Shown here in pieces: positions 18,965 to 27,131 of a DNA stretch of 64,000 nt (the stretch's first letter is position 1; every line of letters begins with the position of its first letter). Origin of the DNA: Herbaspirillum sp. Sphag64 (lineage in GTDB: Bacteria > Pseudomonadota > Gammaproteobacteria > Burkholderiales > Burkholderiaceae_D); contig NZ_JACHYE010000006.1 of NCBI RefSeq assembly GCF_014192645.1, positions 185,626 through 249,625 on the forward strand. Reading direction: 5' to 3'. The notes under the pieces were generated by a model, which saw only the letters and a list, made by a program, of their open reading frames with translations, ran no database searches and was not told the DNA's origin. The position numbers were made by a program, and so were the translations under genes.

Positions 18965-19705
18965 TCAGATGATGCCGCCGTTAGCCCGCAGCACTTGACC
19001 GTTGATCCAGCTTCCATCCTCTTGTGTCAGGAAGGCGACCACGGCAGCAATATCTTCAGGCTGTCCTAGTCGCTCAAGCGGCGCCATCTTCGACAGACGG
19101 TCAATGACTTCCTGAGGCTTGCCGTTGAAGAAGAGATCTGTCGCCGTTGGACCGGGTGCGACTGCGTTTACCGTAATGTTGCGGCCGCGAAGTTCCTTGG
19201 CCAAAATGCTCGTTAATGCTTCGACGCCGGCTTTGGTTGCGGCATAAACCCCATAGGTGGGTTGCAACATGCCGACCACGCTTGAAGAAAAATTAATGAT
19301 CCTGCCACCGTTACGCAAGCGTTTGGCTGCCTCGCGCATGGTATTGAAACTGCCCTTGAGATTAATCGCAATCTGCTGATCGAAGGCCGCATCATCGGTT
19401 TCGCTGAGCGGTGTCGTCACCATGATGCCTGCATTATTGACCAGCACGTCAACACCACCGAAGGTGTTTTCAGTCGTATCGAATAGTGCCCGCACGGCAT
19501 CCGGGTTGCTCACGTCACCTTGTACCGCCAGTGCTTTGCCACCGTTTTGCGTGATCTGCTGGACAACCTCTTGGGCAGCAGCGGTACTGCCGGCATAGTT
19601 CACGACAACAGCGAACCCTTCCTCAGCAAGACGCCGTGCCACGGCGGCGCCGATGCCACGGGAAGACCCAGTGACGATCGCTACTTTCTGGTTGATATTG
19701 CTCAT
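18965..19705 (-). CDS. FabG-like short-chain dehydrogenase
   Basis: 246 residues from ATG at 19705 (AAGGAA seven bases upstream). Classical SDR: cofactor motif VTGSSRGIGAAVARRL, VVVNYAG, DVSNPDAV, VLVNNAGI, the catalytic serine in IINFSSSVVG, YGVYAATKAGVEAL with the Tyr-Lys pair, NAVAPGPTATDL, and the C-terminal INGQVLRANGGII. The motif after strand 2 (VVVNYAGS) suits NADPH. It most resembles reductases annotated as 3-oxoacyl-ACP reductase or glucose-1-dehydrogenase-like, but those names are loose. Intergenic gaps of over 200 bp on both sides suggest its own promoter. Confidence 0.9.
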   Translation of the reverse strand: MSNINQKVAIVTGSSRGIGAAVARRLAEEGFAVVVNYAGSTAAAQEVVQQITQNGGKALAVQGDVSNPDAVRALFDTTENTFGGVDVLVNNAGIMVTTPLSETDDAAFDQQIAINLKGSFNTMREAAKRLRNGGRIINFSSSVVGMLQPTYGVYAATKAGVEALTSILAKELRGRNITVNAVAPGPTATDLFFNGKPQEVIDRLSKMAPLERLGQPEDIAAVVAFLTQEDGSWINGQVLRANGGII

Positions 19706-19926
19706 TTGACGTTCCTTCATTAGCGCTTTGAGGTTGGTTGAAGACCACCAGGCCCGTTCACGTCGGTGAGCGTTTTGCCTGGCGGTGTCAGCATGATGCT
19801 CGTTAATCGAAAATAGATAAACGAGGTAAAAATGTTTAGACTATTCAAAAATCATCAATAATAAAGCTGGCGTATATCGAAAATACCTGTCGAAGCGAAT
19901 CGTCACGCGCATCGCCATGTTCTTCT

Positions 19927-20793
19927 TTATCCCGAGATCTGGTCCAACTCAGCTAACGCTTGTGGAGTCAGATTTATTTGTGCTGCCGCCAGATTTTCGT
20001 GGAGGTGTGTTACCGATGCGGTACCCGGAATGAGCAAGATATTGGGAGCACGCTGAAGGAGCCAGGCCAGCGCGATTTGCATGGGAGTCGCTCCAAGCTC
20101 GCGGGCAACACTGGTCAGCGCCGATGATTGCAATGGCGTGAATCCCCCGAGCGGAAAGAAGGGCACATACGCAATGCCTTGCCTGGCAAGATCATCAATC
20201 AAGTTGTCGTCGTCACGATGTGCCAGGTTGTACAGGTTTTGCACGCACACGATTTCACAGATACGCCGTCCTTCCTCAATCTGAGTGGGCGTCACATTGC
20301 TCAAACCGATATGTCGTACCAGCCCGCTGCGCTGCAACTCAGCCAGCACACTAAGCGGCGCCTCGATGGAGCCTTCTGCGGGGTGATGGAGGTCAAACAT
20401 GCACCGTAGATTGACAACGTCAAGCGCCTCCACACCTAGGTTGCGCAAGTTATCGTGTACTGCCTGACTGAGTTCTTCCCGCGAAAACGCCGGTATCCAG
20501 GATCCATCTGCACCGCGTCTTGCCCCAATCTTTGTCGTGATGACCAAATTGTCAGGGTAGGGATGTAGCGCTTCCCGGATGATCTGGTTGGTAACGTGCG
20601 GGCCATAAAAGTCTGAGGTGTCGATATGGTTCACGCCGCCAGCGATGGCCTCACGCAACACCGTCAAAGCAGCCTGATGATCTTTTGGTGGCCCAAAGAC
20701 GCCAGGTCCTGCGAGTTGCATGGCGCCAAAGCCAAGCCGGTTCACAATGCGGTCACCAAGCGCGTAGGTGTGGGTGTCATTGTTGCTGGACAT
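19927..20793 (-). CDS. Aldo/keto reductase of the PdxI/YdbC-like group
   Basis: 288 residues; AGGAG upstream of ATG. A TIM-barrel NADPH-dependent oxidoreductase: RLGFGAMQLAGPGVFGPP, HIDTSDFYGPH with the Asp and Tyr of the catalytic tetrad, VITTKIGAR with the Lys, GLSNVTPTQIEEG, VQNLYNLAHRDDD, and IALAWLLQRAPNILLIPGT for the cofactor phosphate. The strand that normally carries the catalytic His reads ALDVVNLRCMFD, a form also seen in YdbC/PdxI-like proteins. The substrate is unknown; pyridoxal or another small aldehyde is possible. Divergent from a LysR gene 101 bp away, which probably controls it. Confidence 0.88.
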   Translation of the reverse strand: MSSNNDTHTYALGDRIVNRLGFGAMQLAGPGVFGPPKDHQAALTVLREAIAGGVNHIDTSDFYGPHVTNQIIREALHPYPDNLVITTKIGARRGADGSWIPAFSREELSQAVHDNLRNLGVEALDVVNLRCMFDLHHPAEGSIEAPLSVLAELQRSGLVRHIGLSNVTPTQIEEGRRICEIVCVQNLYNLAHRDDDNLIDDLARQGIAYVPFFPLGGFTPLQSSALTSVARELGATPMQIALAWLLQRAPNILLIPGTASVTHLHENLAAAQINLTPQALAELDQISG

Positions 20794-20894
20794 ATTGAAA
20801 TTCTCCTGAGAAATGAAGGTGAGCTCATTCTAGGCGTCGATCATTTGCGATACAATCCAGCACAATCTGCACACCTTGTACGAATAAGCGAACA

Positions 20895-21791
20895 ATGGTA
20901 CCTGATCTGAACGACCTGAAGGCCTTCCTTGCCGTCACACGCGCCAAGGGCTTTCGTGATGCGGCACGCGCCAGCGGGGGTAGCGCTTCCGGACTCAGTG
21001 AAGCGATACGCCGGCTGGAAACCCAACTTGGCGTGCGCTTACTCAATCGCACCACGCGCAGCGTGGTAGCGACCGAGGCCGGGCAACGCTTGCTTGAACG
21101 GCTCGAACCGGCCTTGAATGAGGTCAAGGCCGCCCTTGAAGGGATCAATGGATTTCGCGATCGCCCGGCAGGCACGCTCAGACTGAATGTCCCGGTGAGC
21201 GCCGTGCGGTTGGTCCTACCCAAGGTCGTCCCGGCGTTCCTGGCGGAATATCCCGATATCAAGATGGAAATTTTCGCCGATGACAGCTTCATCGACGTCC
21301 TCGCCGTCGGATGCGACGCGGGAATCCGCTACGGCGAAAGGTTGGAGCTGGACATGATCGCCTTACCGATCGGGCCGCGCGTGCAGCGGTTTGCCTTAGT
21401 CGCCTCGCCAGCGTATCTGGACCGCCACGGTCGTCCTGCGCATCCCAGCGAACTGCTTCAACATGCTTGCCTGCGCGGCAGATTCAGTAGTGGCGCCATG
21501 CCGGCCTGGGAGTTCGAGCGCGATGGCGAAGCCGTCAAGATTGAACCTTCAGGCCCGCTCATTGTGCAACTAGGTGGGGCAGCAGACTTGGCCGTAGACG
21601 CCGCCATCGCTGGCAGCGGTATGGTGTACCTGTTTGAGGATTGGTTACGTCCACTGATCGACAAAGGCATGCTCGAACCTGTTCTGGAAGCCTGGTGGCC
21701 ATCCTTCCCCGGACCTTTTCTCTACTACCCGGGCCGCAGTCTGCTGCCCCCACCACTGCGTGCTTTTGTTGATTTCATCAAGGCGGTTTAA
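20895..21791 (+). CDS. LysR-family regulator, divergent to the aldo/keto reductase
   Basis: 298 residues. N-terminal winged helix-turn-helix (LKAFLAVTRAKGFRDAARASGGSASGLSEAIRRLETQLGVRLLNRTTRSV) and LysR substrate domain from ~90 (GTLRLNVPVSAVRLVLPKVVPAFLAEYPDIKMEI, DAGIRYGERLELDMIALPIG). The HTH resembles the AaeR/YafC-like subgroup often found next to reductases. It should bind in the 101-bp shared promoter with the reductase. Effector unknown. The gene end (21791) is convergent with the exporter gene at 21842. Confidence 0.92.
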   Translation: MVPDLNDLKAFLAVTRAKGFRDAARASGGSASGLSEAIRRLETQLGVRLLNRTTRSVVATEAGQRLLERLEPALNEVKAALEGINGFRDRPAGTLRLNVPVSAVRLVLPKVVPAFLAEYPDIKMEIFADDSFIDVLAVGCDAGIRYGERLELDMIALPIGPRVQRFALVASPAYLDRHGRPAHPSELLQHACLRGRFSSGAMPAWEFERDGEAVKIEPSGPLIVQLGGAADLAVDAAIAGSGMVYLFEDWLRPLIDKGMLEPVLEAWWPSFPGPFLYYPGRSLLPPPLRAFVDFIKAV

Positions 21792-21841
21792 ACGCGCTAC
21801 AGTATTGGTTTGGTTCAAGGTATCCATCTTGCTTACTCCCG

Positions 21842-23065
21842 CTAAGCGTTCGGTTGCCGTAGGTGTGGGAATTTGAAAATACAGTTCAACGCAACCGCAG
21901 CAGCGGCAAAGCCGGATACCGCGCCCAAACTCAAGGCCCAACGTGGCCCCAGCGTGTCGGCCACCCAGCCGACCAACGGCGCACCGATCGGCGTCGCACC
22001 GACGCCGACTGCCAGTCGCAGCGCCATCACTCGCCCCCGCATTGTCGGGGAGGTCGATAGTTGCAACAGACTGCTGGTTGCGTTGGTAAACGTCAGCGCC
22101 GATACACCGATGATGACTAGCGTGACACCGAACATCCAGGCGACAGGCGTGAGCATTGCCAAGACAAAGCCGCTTCCAAACAGGCTCGCGCCGAGCCACA
22201 ACAGTCCGAAATGCGGGCGCTCACGACCAGCGGCCAGTAGCGCGCCAAGCACTGTGCCAACGGCCATGGTACCAGTCAGTGCGCCGTACTGGCTGGCATC
22301 GCCATGAAATACCTTGACCGACATGGTTGAGATGAAAATCGGGAAATTCAAGCCGAAGGTACCGATCAGGGCCAGCATCCACATGATCGCTTTCAAGTCG
22401 GGACGTGACCACACATAGCGAAACCCTTCCGCCAGATTGCCGCGGCCAGGTCCAGCACGCATACTTGGGTGCAACTCCTGCCGACGCAGAAACCGTAACG
22501 AGGCGAGTACTGCCGCAAATGAAGCCGCGTTGGACAAGAATGCCCAGCCGCAGCCGACTGCAGCGATCACCAACCCCGCTATTGCCGGACCCAGCATACG
22601 AGCGATATTGAAAGACATCGAATTGAGCGCCACTGCATTGGTGAGATCCATTTCGCCCACCAGATCGGAGACGAAGGTCTGACGTGCAGGTGCATCCATC
22701 GCTGAAACACAGCCGGACAGGAAGGTCAGTAAATAGACCTGCCATAAACGGATTGCTCTTGTGACGCTCAATAACCCCAATGCCAGAGACAGTACGCACA
22801 TAGAGAGTTGCGTTGCGATCAGTAGTTTGCGCCGGTCAAAACGATCTGCCACGTAACCGCTCCATGGCAGCAGCAGCAACTGCGGCCCGAACTGCAGGCC
22901 CATAGTGACGCCGACAGCAGTAGCGCTGTGCTCCGTGAGTTGCGTCAGCACCAGCCAATCCTGTGCCGTGCGTTGCATCCACGTGCCAATGTTGGACACC
23001 AGCGCACCCGCCGACCAGAGGCGAAAATTGAACAGCCGCAGCGAACGGAAAATCGTGAACGCCAT
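21842..23065 (-). CDS. MFS exporter (EntS/MFS_3-like)
   Basis: 407 residues from ATG at 23065; a GTG codon directly before it is a weaker option. The start lies 3 bp after the stop of the small membrane protein gene, so translation is probably coupled. Twelve spans; FRLWSAGALVSNIGTWMQRTAQDWLVLTQL, PWSGYVADRFDRRKLL, MDAPARQTFVSDLV, TPTMRGRVMALRLAVGVGATPIGAPLVG are typical of the MFS_3 exporter group that includes the enterobactin exporter. Last gene of the MarR-hydrolase-membrane protein-exporter series; likely exports a toxic or signalling compound that the MarR protein senses. Confidence 0.9.
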   Translation of the reverse strand: MAFTIFRSLRLFNFRLWSAGALVSNIGTWMQRTAQDWLVLTQLTEHSATAVGVTMGLQFGPQLLLLPWSGYVADRFDRRKLLIATQLSMCVLSLALGLLSVTRAIRLWQVYLLTFLSGCVSAMDAPARQTFVSDLVGEMDLTNAVALNSMSFNIARMLGPAIAGLVIAAVGCGWAFLSNAASFAAVLASLRFLRRQELHPSMRAGPGRGNLAEGFRYVWSRPDLKAIMWMLALIGTFGLNFPIFISTMSVKVFHGDASQYGALTGTMAVGTVLGALLAAGRERPHFGLLWLGASLFGSGFVLAMLTPVAWMFGVTLVIIGVSALTFTNATSSLLQLSTSPTMRGRVMALRLAVGVGATPIGAPLVGWVADTLGPRWALSLGAVSGFAAAAVALNCIFKFPHLRQPNA

Positions 23066-23068
23066 CAC

Positions 23069-23395
23069 TCAGGATCCGGACAAATCTCCGCCATGTAAAC
23101 GTCCGAACAGATGCGCCGCTATCCAGCCCATGAGCAAAAATCCCAATCCTGCTGACAGCACCTGATCGACCGCATGCAGATCGAAATTGCCAACCCTGAC
23201 CAGCAACAGGTAAGCAATAACCAGATTGGCACCACCCCACAGTACATTCACTTTGGCTGAAGAAAGCCCTATACCGGACGGCTTTGCAAAGGGGCTCTGA
23301 AAGGCTCGTCCCATCGTGCCGCTGACAAAATGGGGGATGGCGTTGGCGAGAAACGCTGCACCAAAGAAATACGCCAGATTATGTGACCATGCCAT
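23069..23395 (-). CDS. Small integral membrane protein, unknown function
   Basis: 108 residues with AAGGAG five bases before the ATG. Three hydrophobic segments: AYFFGAAFLANAIPHFVSG near the start, NVLWGGANLVIAYLLLV in the middle and VLSAGLGFLLMGWIAAHLFG near the end. The N-terminal part (AIPHFVSGTMGRAFQSPF) is typical of a small uncharacterised proteobacterial membrane family. It starts 2 bp after the hydrolase gene ends and overlaps the translation start region of the exporter, so it is part of that operon. No function can be assigned. Confidence 0.85.
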   Translation of the reverse strand: MAWSHNLAYFFGAAFLANAIPHFVSGTMGRAFQSPFAKPSGIGLSSAKVNVLWGGANLVIAYLLLVRVGNFDLHAVDQVLSAGLGFLLMGWIAAHLFGRLHGGDLSGS

Positions 23396-23397
23396 GC

Positions 23398-23958
23398 TTA
23401 CTCCTTGTTATCCAACAATGTAATAAATGCCGCCGAAAGGCCTGTCTCTCCCAGCTTTGGAAAAATGCGGGACACACTATTGGCGTGTGCCTCCGCGTCG
23501 CCATCGGTAATTGCATCAATGGCGAAACTGACGTTGAATCCCAACTCGTAGGCGTGGCGTGCAGTCGCTTCCACGCCGTTGCTGGTGGCGATGCCGACCA
23601 ACACGATCTGCGTAATACCCTGACGCTTCAGATAAGACTCCAGATCAGTATTGGTAAATGCCCCCGGAGTGCGCTTGGTGACGATGTGGTCTTGCGGTTG
23701 CTGGTTCAATGCCGGCAACAGTTCGGCAAAATCCGCCGGCAGCACCTGCATACGGAAACCTCGTTCTGAGCGTCCCGGAGGCTTGCCTTCCACATTGACC
23801 AGCACCACCGGCAAGGTATGCCGACGAAAGGCCTCGATCAGCGCGCATGAGCGCGCTACGATCTCGCCCAATGGATGCAGCAGCGTCAGCGAGGTCATGC
23901 CTTGTTGCAGGTCAATGACGACCAGTGCAGTTCGCGTGTCTAGTGTCGTAATTGGCAT
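23398..23958 (-). CDS. Isochorismatase-family hydrolase lacking the usual nucleophilic cysteine
   Basis: 186 residues. The cysteine-hydrolase fold is clear: TALVVIDLQQGM with the catalytic Asp, HIVTKRTPGAFTNTDL with the Lys, and VLVGIATSNGVEATARHAYELG where typical amidohydrolases have TxxCVxxTA. Here the cysteine position is Gly, as in true isochorismatases and a common uncharacterised subgroup. It therefore should not form a thioester intermediate; a vinyl-ether-type or other hydrolysis is possible. The gene follows marR (84-bp gap) and precedes a small membrane protein and an exporter, suggesting modification plus export of a regulator ligand. Confidence 0.88.
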   Translation of the reverse strand: MPITTLDTRTALVVIDLQQGMTSLTLLHPLGEIVARSCALIEAFRRHTLPVVLVNVEGKPPGRSERGFRMQVLPADFAELLPALNQQPQDHIVTKRTPGAFTNTDLESYLKRQGITQIVLVGIATSNGVEATARHAYELGFNVSFAIDAITDGDAEAHANSVSRIFPKLGETGLSAAFITLLDNKE

Positions 23959-24042
23959 TGCATTCGTCTTTCAAAAGTTCAGGCGAGAGGAAGCCGCAGC
24001 CATCAGGCTGCAGTGGCAGACTGCTAAAGCAAATGGAAACGG

Positions 24043-24486
24043 CTAGACGTCGCCCAGGCGTTTGAGCAGCGCGGTAGCCGCAATTAAGGTCTGTTGTTCA
24101 TCAGGAGCCAGCCTGCTTATTCCCGCCAGCAACCATTGCTGCTTGGCGATGTTGCGTTGACGTCGTACCTCTCGGCCTTTGTCAGTCAAAAGAAGCAGTA
24201 TCTGACGACCATCGCTCGGGTGCGGTTGACGTTCTATCAGACCGTCTTGCTCAAGATCCGCAAGTGTGGCACCCATGGACTGCGGTTTCACCGACTCCAG
24301 ACGCGCAAGCTCAGCGGTAGTCATTGCCCCTTCACGATCTAGTCTTGCAAGCGCTGAAGACTGTGACCAGGTCAGGCCGGCGTGGTCTACCTCCTGGCGT
24401 AGCCGTCGTAACAATTGACCAATAGCCAAGGTCAGATCGCTGACGGTACCTTCCAGATTAATAGGGGCATCGATATGTTTAGTCAT
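24043..24486 (-). CDS. MarR-family transcriptional regulator
   Basis: 147 residues with a winged helix-turn-helix: LTWSQSSALARLDREGAMTTAELARLESVKPQSMGATLADLEQDGLIERQPHPSDGRQ, including the DxR wing. The flanking helices at the N- and C-termini form the dimer interface. A perfect 34-bp palindrome starts 16 bases upstream of its ATG, so autorepression is very likely. It probably also controls the three genes downstream on the same strand and possibly the divergent MFS gene at 24768. The ligand is unknown; MarR proteins often sense phenolic compounds. Confidence 0.93.
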   Translation of the reverse strand: MTKHIDAPINLEGTVSDLTLAIGQLLRRLRQEVDHAGLTWSQSSALARLDREGAMTTAELARLESVKPQSMGATLADLEQDGLIERQPHPSDGRQILLLLTDKGREVRRQRNIAKQQWLLAGISRLAPDEQQTLIAATALLKRLGDV

Positions 24487-24501
24487 GAATTTATAGTACA
24501 G

Positions 24502-24535
24502 CTTGGAAGTTTAACTTGCAAGTTAAACTTCCAAG
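24502..24535. promoter_or_regulatory. Perfect 34-bp palindrome, probable MarR operator
   Basis: Left arm CTTGGAAGTTTAACTTG (24502-24518) is exactly reverse-complementary to the right arm CAAGTTAAACTTCCAAG (24519-24535), with no spacer and no mismatch. It ends 16 bases from the marR start codon. The inner 24 bp already exceed a usual MarR site (16-20 bp), so two overlapping dimers could bind. TTAACTT/AAGTTAA elements match the AT-rich symmetric sites of the family. Confidence 0.8.
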
Positions 24536-24621
24536 TTTAAAAACAAGAACTTTTGTCGCTGCGTCAGATAGGGAATAAGTGTCTTTCTCAGTCAAGTCGA
24601 TGCATCAAAACCGACCTTTGT

Positions 24622-24641
24622 TGAATTGGCAGTCCAATTCA
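24622..24641. promoter_or_regulatory. Inverted repeat upstream of the MFS gene
   Basis: TGAATTGG-CAGT-CCAATTCA, a perfect 8-bp inverted repeat with a 4-bp centre, about 125 bases before the probable TTG start of the plus-strand MFS gene. It could be an operator or an RNA hairpin in the leader. Its sequence differs from the MarR palindrome, so a different factor may be involved. Confidence 0.45.
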
Positions 24642-24767
24642 TACATCTGCTAGGCGTTTTAAAAGCGTTACAGTATGGGTGTAGTTCCAGATGTTGAATT
24701 GTGTATAGGGGAGGGAAGCGCTCCACCTTGCAAAGAACGAATAAAAATCATAAAGAGGAGACAGACC

Positions 24768-26093
24768 TTGAGTATTGCCCAATTGACGGAGCACCCATCC
24801 ACCTTCAGCAGTACCGATGAAGCGATTTTTTCCAAAGTTGCCTGGCGGATTCTGCCTTTGCTGACCCTGTGTTACGTGGTTGCTTTTCTGGACCGTATTA
24901 ATATCGGTTTCGCACAACTGCAGATGCAGAAAGCACTGGCGTTCAGCAATGAAGCCTTTGCTTTCGGTGCCGGTGTGTTTTTCGTCGGCTATTTCATGTT
25001 TGAAGTGCCGAGCAATTTGTTGCTGGAAAAAATCGGTGCGCGGAAGACTCTGTTACGCATCATGTTTTGCTGGGGCCTACTGGCTTCGGCCATGATCTAT
25101 GTAAAAAGTCCCTGGCAGTTTTACACGCTGCGTTTCTTGCTAGGCGTTTTCGAGGCGGGTTTCTTCCCTGGTATCATCCTCTATCTGACCTACTGGTTTC
25201 CGGCTGCCAAGCGTGCACGGATGATCTCGATCTTCATGACCGGTACAGCGATTGCGCAACTGGTGGCAGGCCCGCTCTCGGGCGCAACGCTCAAGTACAT
25301 GGACGGCTTCTTGCAGCATCAAGGCTGGCAATGGTTGTTTGTCAGTCAGGGATTGCCGGCCACTGTGCTGGGTGTGATCGTCTACGTGGTGTTGAAAGAC
25401 AAGCCTGAAGATGCTCCCTGGCTCTCTGCCGCTGAAAAAAGCACCTTGCGGCAGCACCTCGACAACGATCAGCACGGCATCGCCGCAGCCCGCCACGATA
25501 AGTCATACAAGTCACTGTTGCGCGATCCCAAGATATATCTGCTGGCCCTCATTTATTTTATGTTCCTTGGTGCGACCTATGGCATGAATTTCTGGACGCC
25601 GATGCTCATCAAGAGCTGGGGCGTCCCGGATGTACTCACCATTGGCCTGCTGACCACGATTCCCTCGGCCTTCGGCATCGTCGGCATGATCTTGCTTGGC
25701 CGCAGCTCGGACCGAAGAGTGGAGCGGCGCTGGCACTTTTTTATCTCGTCTGGCCTTGGTGCGGCAGGCATCCTGATGACCATTTTTTCTTTAGGAAATC
25801 TGGCGTGGTCATTGGCTGGCCTTTGCGTGATGTCGATCGGAAAATTGTCGCAGACGCCATTGTTCTTTACTGCCGTCAGCGAATATCTACCCAAAAAGAC
25901 CGCCGCCGGAGGGATTGCGATGGTCAGCAGCGTCGGTGCTCTCGGACCTTCGGTGATTCCCATTCTGATGGCATGGATCACGAGCCGCACCGGTTCGCAG
26001 GCCAACGGCCTGTATGTCGTGATGGTCTTGTATCTGGTGTCGGGATTCTTACTGCTGGCTACCGTACGTGGTTCACGCAGCAATAAAAGTTGA
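24768..26093 (+). CDS. MFS anion:cation symporter (ACS/phthalate-type transporter)
   Basis: 441 residues from TTG at 24768, chosen because AGAGGAG lies 7 bases upstream and the ~31 codons before it look non-coding; the frame is open from an ATG at 24675. Twelve spans. ACS-type signatures: LPLLTLCYVVAFLDRINIGFAQLQM, FEVPSNLLLEKIGARKTLLRIMFCWGL, LGVFEAGFFPGIILYLTYWFPA, and the central loop followed by GMNFWTPMLIKSWG. Relatives import organic anions such as hexuronates, phthalate, tartrate or 4-hydroxyphenylacetate with protons. Divergent from the MarR cluster. Confidence 0.9.
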   Translation: MSIAQLTEHPSTFSSTDEAIFSKVAWRILPLLTLCYVVAFLDRINIGFAQLQMQKALAFSNEAFAFGAGVFFVGYFMFEVPSNLLLEKIGARKTLLRIMFCWGLLASAMIYVKSPWQFYTLRFLLGVFEAGFFPGIILYLTYWFPAAKRARMISIFMTGTAIAQLVAGPLSGATLKYMDGFLQHQGWQWLFVSQGLPATVLGVIVYVVLKDKPEDAPWLSAAEKSTLRQHLDNDQHGIAAARHDKSYKSLLRDPKIYLLALIYFMFLGATYGMNFWTPMLIKSWGVPDVLTIGLLTTIPSAFGIVGMILLGRSSDRRVERRWHFFISSGLGAAGILMTIFSLGNLAWSLAGLCVMSIGKLSQTPLFFTAVSEYLPKKTAAGGIAMVSSVGALGPSVIPILMAWITSRTGSQANGLYVVMVLYLVSGFLLLATVRGSRSNKS

Positions 26094-26117
26094 TCAATCA
26101 TTGGTAATCGGTAACGA

Positions 26118-26149
26118 AGCAAGATCGATGGAGACACGTCGGTCTTGCT
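26118..26149 (+). terminator. Possible terminator of the ACS transporter gene
   Basis: AGCAAGA (26118-26124) pairs with TCTTGCT (26143-26149), with CGA/TCG pairs inside the loop, followed by GAGTCTTTATT. The loop is long and the T-run weak, so the call is tentative. Confidence 0.4.
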
Positions 26150-26333
26150 GAGTCTTTATTAGATGCAATAGCTTGAGCCGGACATTACAAGCTTGCTCCT
26201 ACACTGTAAGTTCGCATAATTTACATTATGTAAAACGGCGACCTAAGTTATCACTGTTCATATTTGTCGCGCTGACAGCTTTAGATCCCGCCTCCAAAAA
26301 AGATTGATAGATAACATTCTAAGTGTCTCTTGT

Positions 26334-27131
26334 TCATATCGTCGGCCCTTTCGTCTTTTCTCCCTTGTATGCTTGTTCGAGCTGAACTGCTTGAGCCATG
26401 TTGATTGATGCCACGTAGCTGAAAATGCCTTCGCGCTGGGAGCCATTTTCTGAATTGTTGAATGCCGCGACAAATCTATCGTAACGATTCTGCTCAATCT
26501 CCAGCTGGAGATTGGAGAGAACTACATTAAATGCAGTGATTCGGTGTGCTGGCCCTTGCTCTTTGTTCGGATTCAAAATGAATCTAGAGCGCGCTGAAAT
26601 TTCTTTCAATTCGGCCGTGGCCGATACCAGGTCGGCTTCATAATGACTGGACAAAATAATGTCATCCACATAGACACTGACAGCTAAGCCGGCATATTTT
26701 TGCGGTAGTGCTTGAAGATGGAGGCCCAGCGCGCTTTTTGCCAGGCAAAGAGACGCCAGAATGGGCGACTGGACAAATCCAAAGGGAAGAATTAAAGACC
26801 CGCTGTCGGGGTGCGTGACAGTAGATTTCGTGGCAATAGCTCGCGCCTCTTCGTAGCTAAAAAAACCCTTAAGGTTCCTAGTAACGCGCGACTTGCCTAT
26901 GCTTCCGAAAAAATCTTGGATATCTAAATGGACAAAGACAGTGTTGTTTCTATGCAGCTCCAATGCCTTGACGTGCCCTCCAGAACGCAGGTGAAAATAA
27001 TTCTTGGGTGGCTTCCAGCGATCGCTTAGCGCTCCCTTGACTATATTTCCTTCCTCTACGGATTCCCTTGTCGGGACAAAAACCCAAACACCAGGTTTAA
27101 GCTCGAATTTTGATTCCCAAGTTGGAAGCAT
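26334..27131 (-). CDS. Stand-alone reverse transcriptase (RNA-directed DNA polymerase)
   Basis: 265 residues from ATG at 27131; an in-frame stop lies 8 codons upstream, so it cannot be much longer. Polymerase motifs: motif A VFVHLDIQDFFGSIGKSR with the first catalytic Asp (D70), motif B LPFGFVQSPILASLCL (115-130), motif C VYVDDIILSS with YVDD (154-157), then the thumb-side NPNKEQGPAHRITAFNVVLS. It lacks group II intron maturase and endonuclease domains and DGR companions, and no retron msr/msd could be recognised by eye. The motif B form FGFVQSP in place of QGxxxSP, and the short size, point to the unassigned (UG/Abi-like) RT groups, several of which act against phages. A 49-residue membrane peptide gene overlaps its start. 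Base composition is AT-richer than the surroundings, suggesting transfer. Confidence 0.9.
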   Translation of the reverse strand: MLPTWESKFELKPGVWVFVPTRESVEEGNIVKGALSDRWKPPKNYFHLRSGGHVKALELHRNNTVFVHLDIQDFFGSIGKSRVTRNLKGFFSYEEARAIATKSTVTHPDSGSLILPFGFVQSPILASLCLAKSALGLHLQALPQKYAGLAVSVYVDDIILSSHYEADLVSATAELKEISARSRFILNPNKEQGPAHRITAFNVVLSNLQLEIEQNRYDRFVAAFNNSENGSQREGIFSYVASINMAQAVQLEQAYKGEKTKGPTI

